Notes under the pieces: model-generated
Seen by the model: the letters and a program-made list of their open reading frames with translations, nothing else
What the model was told of the DNA's origin: nothing
Database searches by the model: none
Assembly: GCA_047967505.1 (NCBI GenBank)
Contig: CM106540.1
DNA length: 64,000 nucleotides
Direction: 5' to 3' (one strand)
Source of the DNA: Dipteris shenzhenensis
Lineage: Eukaryota; Polypodiophyta; Polypodiopsida; Gleicheniales
In this document: one piece after another, positions 60,462 to 64,000 of the stretch
Layout: each line of letters starts with the position of its first letter
Numbering within the stretch: the stretch's first letter is position 1
Position numbers and translations under genes: made by a program

Positions 60462-61680
60462 TGTTGGAATGGTCACCTCCCCATCTGTAAGCCCCCAAAT
60501 GAGGAGAGCGTGGGGGAGGGAGACCTAGGGCAGGATGTGCCCAAGAGGAAAAGAAGAGAAGGGGTTGCCACATGGGCAGCACCTCACATCAAAGAACATG
60601 GAAGGTACCCGGAGCTAGGATGGATCTGCATGGCGCTGACATCAGCAATGTACGGAATTGTACGGCACTGGAGAAGAGCCTAGCAGAGGGCAGAACCAGC
60701 AGGACAGATAGGCGCTGACATGGCAGGTCAGGAGCGCAGGTGTACAGGGCTGCATGGGGCCTGGTAGAGCAGCAAATGGGGCTGCCAATGGGCAGTGGCA
60801 TGCCTTATATAGGCTGGGCCCCTGCCTTGATTGGAGGGCCAAAAGCCCTAGAAGTGTGGGCCAAAGGGCCCTAGTTTTGTGAGCCCTTAAAGGGCTGTTT
60901 TGGGGCATACTGGTCGGCCCAAACAGACCAGCCAGTCGGTTAGTTCAAGGGGCAGACTGGTCGGCCCATTTAGGGATGGCTGGTCGGTTAGTTCAAGGGG
61001 CCCTTGGGGCCTATAAAAGGAGAGGCTTGTGGCCTCATTTCTCATCCAGCATAGCCAGCAGTTCCAGGGCAGAAAGGAGCAGCAGGGAGCCTACTCTCTA
61101 GGCCTATCTACAGGAGGTGAGAGAGTGCAACAAGTGCTGCAGACTTAGCCAGGAAGGGGCTGGACCTTGGCTGTCTTCTAGGGCAGCAAGGTGCTGAGAT
61201 CATCATACCTTCTGGAGCAATCATTCACAAGCAGGTTGGAGCAGTGGAACAGGGACCTGTGTGCTGCAGACAAAGCTTGGTAGGGGCTGCCCACCTAGGC
61301 TGATTCACAGGCAGTAAGGTGGAGAAGAACACACTAGACGGAAAGTCTACAGACGCTCGAGGTGGAGCATGCAGACTTGAGTCTAGAGATAGCCGGCAGA
61401 TAGGAGAAGGACCTTGTGGTTAGATCAGAGGACCACACCATTGGTGGGACTCTGGATCTCTCTCTTTTGTATTGTGTCCATAGTTTTGGACGGAAATATA
61501 TAAGTTTTGGTGTCTTCTATATATGGCTGGTTCATTGTCTATTGATGAGTCTGCACACCTATTTTATGCACATAAGTAAAGAAGTTTGTGATTCCACACC
61601 CCACACCCACACTGTGTGAGCTCCTGGGCATTACTATAAGTCTTCCGCTGCGTGTACCCTCTGTTGGGTCATTTCTAACA
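60462..61680 (+). repeat. 5' LTR of the gag-only copia
   Basis: 1219 bp, TGTTGGAATGG...ATTTCTAACA. TATAAAAG lies at 61012-61019, so transcription should start near 61040. Confidence 0.95.
61012..61019 (+). promoter_or_regulatory. TATA box in the copia LTR
   Basis: GGGGCCTATAAAAGGAGAGG. The same TATA block is conserved in the solo LTR at 44781-44788. Confidence 0.75.
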
Positions 61681-61693
61681 TGGTATCAGAGCC
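61681..61693 (+). promoter_or_regulatory. Primer-binding site, initiator Met-tRNA type
   Basis: TGGTATCAGAGCC directly follows the TAACA end of the 5' LTR. Confidence 0.96.
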
Positions 61694-61905
61694 CAAGTAG
61701 GAGGCTCACTGGTGTGGGAACTTGAAGGCAGGGACCTTGCTGAAGGACGACCCTGATTCAGAAGCTCTTGGGAATCGAGTTCCACGACTGGAGGATTGTG
61801 CCGTTACGAGAAGGAGGGTGACTCAGGTTCAGTTAGGTGCGTTCAGAATTTTGGTCTACTGAAATTGAGTTTGGTTGACTTTGTTGTGTGGTATAAACAG
61901 CAGAG

Positions 61906-62717
61906 ATGTCGACCTCTACAGCCTCTTCAGCCCCTGCTTCCCCTTCCTTCTCCCCCAGTTTTCTCTCTTTCACTATCCCTAACTTTGGAGAGTCTGGGAA
62001 ATTGGATGGGACTAATTACCCGATCTGGAAAGTGAAGATCCGGAGTCATATAGTGGCTCGGAAGTTGTGGAAGCTGACCACGGGAGTGGAGTCGAAGCTG
62101 GAGGACATGGTGGATAGGAAAGAGGAGATAGTCATGGCAGTAGACAGAGAGGAGCTTGAAGCTTGGGAAGACAGAGATGCCCATGCCCTGGCAATAACCA
62201 TAGGGACTATGGCGGACTCCGTTCTTCCACATATCCAGCTGGCCGAGACGTCAGTAGAGGCGTGTGCGACCCTGAAAGATCTGTACGAGACGGACAACAC
62301 CTCCTGGATTTTGCTTCTTCAGCATCAACTCTGCAATCTTGATATGGAAGAAGGAGATACGGTACATAGCCATTTGACGAAGGTCAAGGTGGTGAGGGAT
62401 CAGTTGGCAGCAGTTGGTTAGAAGACAGACTCGCTGTGACAACAGGACAGAGGACCAAACTGTTGACGTTTGAGGAGTTGGGTTCATTACTGCTACAGGA
62501 GGAAGCTCGGGAGAAGCTCTACAACGAGAACAAAGACGACAAGGCGATGTTGGCGAAGGATTCCGCTGGCAAAGGAAAGGGCAAGCCTAACAGTGGCAAG
62601 TCCAAGAAAGACGACTCTGACGACGAGGGGACTTCTAAAAGGAAGCAGAAGAAGTGCTTCTACTGTGATACGCCAAGACATTTTGCAAAGGACTGCAGAA
62701 AGAAAAAGGCGGATTAG
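61906..62717 (+). pseudogene. Copia gag of the pol-less element
   Basis: The ATG at 61906 begins MSTSTASSAPASPSFSPSFL, then [20 protein letters not shown], the standard copia gag start. The frame ends at 62421 (LAAVG then stop). It resumes in another frame at 62436 with LLTFEELGSLLLQEEAREKL and the zinc knuckle CFYCDTPRHFAKDC, whose C and H ligands are intact although the usual Gly is Arg, and stops at 62717. One frameshift therefore separates capsid-like gag from the knuckle. It is close to the gag at 14652. Confidence 0.9.
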
Positions 62718-63715
62718 AAAAACAAAAAGGAGTCTGACTCAGATTCAGAGGGAGAGGCCAAAGCAAATGTGGTAATCAAAGAGTTGTTCTTGGTGACATC
62801 ACCGAGTGTTACCGAGGTCAGATATATTGATCCAGAATTCACAGTGAGGATGTCTGACATAGAGATGTGGGGCGACGAGGAGTCAGATGCCTTTGTGAAG
62901 GTGAAGGACAGCATGGAGCGCTTGGTACCTTCCAGGGGCGTGGCTGTTGACACTAACACGGGGTGGATTCCATGAAAGGCCCTGGGGTCTCATGGTCAGA
63001 TGGATGCTGGAGTTCAGAAGGGGACAGTACAGGATTACACAGGCGCTTGGTAGGTGCCTCAATGGGAGTTTGCTTTCAAGGCAAACATTCAGGCAGTACA
63101 ACAGTCTGGTATGTATTTGATATTTTGCATTTGAGCCTTTATAGCATGCTGTGGATTCATTTGTCTCGGGTGATACGAGATTGGAAGGAATTGGCCTTCT
63201 TCGAAGGCAGAAGGGGAAGTATTGGTGCTTCTTCAAATCTCGGACGCAGATTGCTAGAAGGTGATGGACAAAGAGTACTGAAGCTAGAAGAGTACCTGCT
63301 TGAGAACTCAGCGAGAGTTCATGGTCCAGGTTATCTGGAAATATTCATTGGTTGCAGACCTTGCCAAAGGAAGGACGGGTTGAAACAGACCCTCAGAGCA
63401 TGGTGCCTGGAAGACTCCAGGTTGTTCACTCATTATGAGTTGGACAACTGGAAGATCGTGATGGCTGGATTGCTCGAGTTCGAAGGTGGGAACATGATGG
63501 AAGATGGTGGTGCCAGGAGGTGCTACCAAAGATGGACCTGTGTACCAGGATGGTGTGCGGAAGCGGAAGCGGACCTGGTGGAGCAGGAGCCAGTGGATGA
63601 AAAGCCAGGAAAAGATTTTGACATCGAAAAGTTCCAAAGGACTACGACCAGGGACTTACTGGAGCATCTTCATCGGCGAGTTGGCATTGGGCCTGGATGT
63701 GTCGGTGAGAGGGGG
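62718..63715 (+). pseudogene. Rearranged pol remnant with a 324-codon open frame
   Basis: An open frame at 62963-63937 (MDSMKGPGVSWSDGC) runs across the interior into the 3' LTR. Most of it is unlike known domains. KDGLKQTLRAW near 63375 matches the RT YGLKQAxRAW motif, and DLLEHLHRRVGIGPG near 63660-63700 matches the end of copia polyproteins. So at least part is shrunken pol, and the long frame is probably chance rather than a new gene. Confidence 0.6.
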
Positions 63716-64000
63716 TGTTGGAATGGTCACCTCCCCATCTGTAAGCCCCCAAATGAGGAGAGCGTGGGGGAGGGAGACCTAGGGCAGGATGTGCCCAAGA
63801 GGAAAAGAAGAGAGGGGGCTGCCACATGGGCAGCACCTCACATCAAAGAACATGGAAGGTACCCGGAATTAGGATGGATCTGCATGGCGCTGACATCAGC
63901 AGTGTACGGAATTGTACGGCGCTGGAGAAGAGTCTAGCAGAGGGCAGAACCAGCAGGACAGACAGGTACTGACATGGCAGGTCAGGAGCGCAGGTGTACA
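63716..64000 (+). repeat. 3' LTR (partial) of the gag-only copia
   Basis: Starts TGTTGGAATGGTCACC after GAGAGGGGG and aligns base for base without gaps to 60462-60746, with ten transition differences. Truncated by the window edge. Confidence 0.95.

Larger units (their letters stand above)
60462..64000 (+). mobile_element. Gag-only copia derivative in PGAP1 intron 9
   Basis: The 5' LTR is 60462-61680 and the 3' LTR begins at 63716 and leaves the window. The PBS is at 61681, and GAGAGGGGG just before 63716 is the PPT. The interior is only about 2.0 kb: gag with a zinc knuckle, rearranged sequence with an RT scrap (KDGLKQTLRAW), and a pol-end tail (DLLEHLHRRVGIGPG). Protease, integrase and most of RT and RNase H are missing. 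The 285 comparable LTR bases differ at ten positions, all transitions. It lies in sense with PGAP1. Confidence 0.93.

Overview
This is a 64 kb stretch of plant nuclear DNA, dominated by retrotransposons. The evidence is two intron-containing plant-type host genes, several Ty1/copia and Ty3/gypsy elements primed by initiator Met-tRNA, and LINE reverse-transcriptase remnants. The low gene density, long introns and many old decayed elements fit a large plant genome, possibly a gymnosperm. That last step is inference from genome style and not from a diagnostic gene.

Layout: 1-2362 (minus) is a decayed copia gag-pol running off the left edge. 4756-10057 (minus) is a complete, very young copia element with 693-bp LTRs, an AGAAA target-site duplication, PBS, PPT and a 1268-residue polyprotein whose integrase core is deleted in frame. 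10.4-12.7 kb (minus) is a decayed gypsy pol. 13.4-16.7 kb is a minus-strand copia interrupted by an opposite-strand, LTR-less copia fragment. 17747-19413 (minus) is an intact two-exon ARM-repeat gene. 20.5-23.3 kb holds a minisatellite, gypsy gag remains and the end of a LINE. 23.6-27.3 kb is an unrecognised degenerate coding-like region ending in a PPT and LTR start. 28.9-32.1 kb (minus) is gypsy pol. 34941-41471 (plus) is an old copia element with both LTRs. 42.6-46.3 kb (minus) is gypsy gag split by a solo copia LTR. 48412 to beyond the right edge (plus) is the first half of a PGAP1-type GPI inositol-deacylase gene, nine exons here. Its introns hold LTR and LINE fragments and, in intron 9, a sense-oriented gag-only copia derivative starting at 60462.

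The host genes are unrelated in function: one encodes a soluble ARM-repeat protein, the other an ER membrane lipase acting on GPI anchors. The rest is an archive of retrotransposition. The clearest overall signals are that the two younger LTR pairs differ only by transitions (14 of 14), that direct tandem duplications of about 23 to 486 bp recur across the window, that a near-identical copia copy lacks its integrase core, and that PGAP1 intron 1 has a GC donor with a competing GT 4 nt downstream. I found no convincing new multi-gene system.
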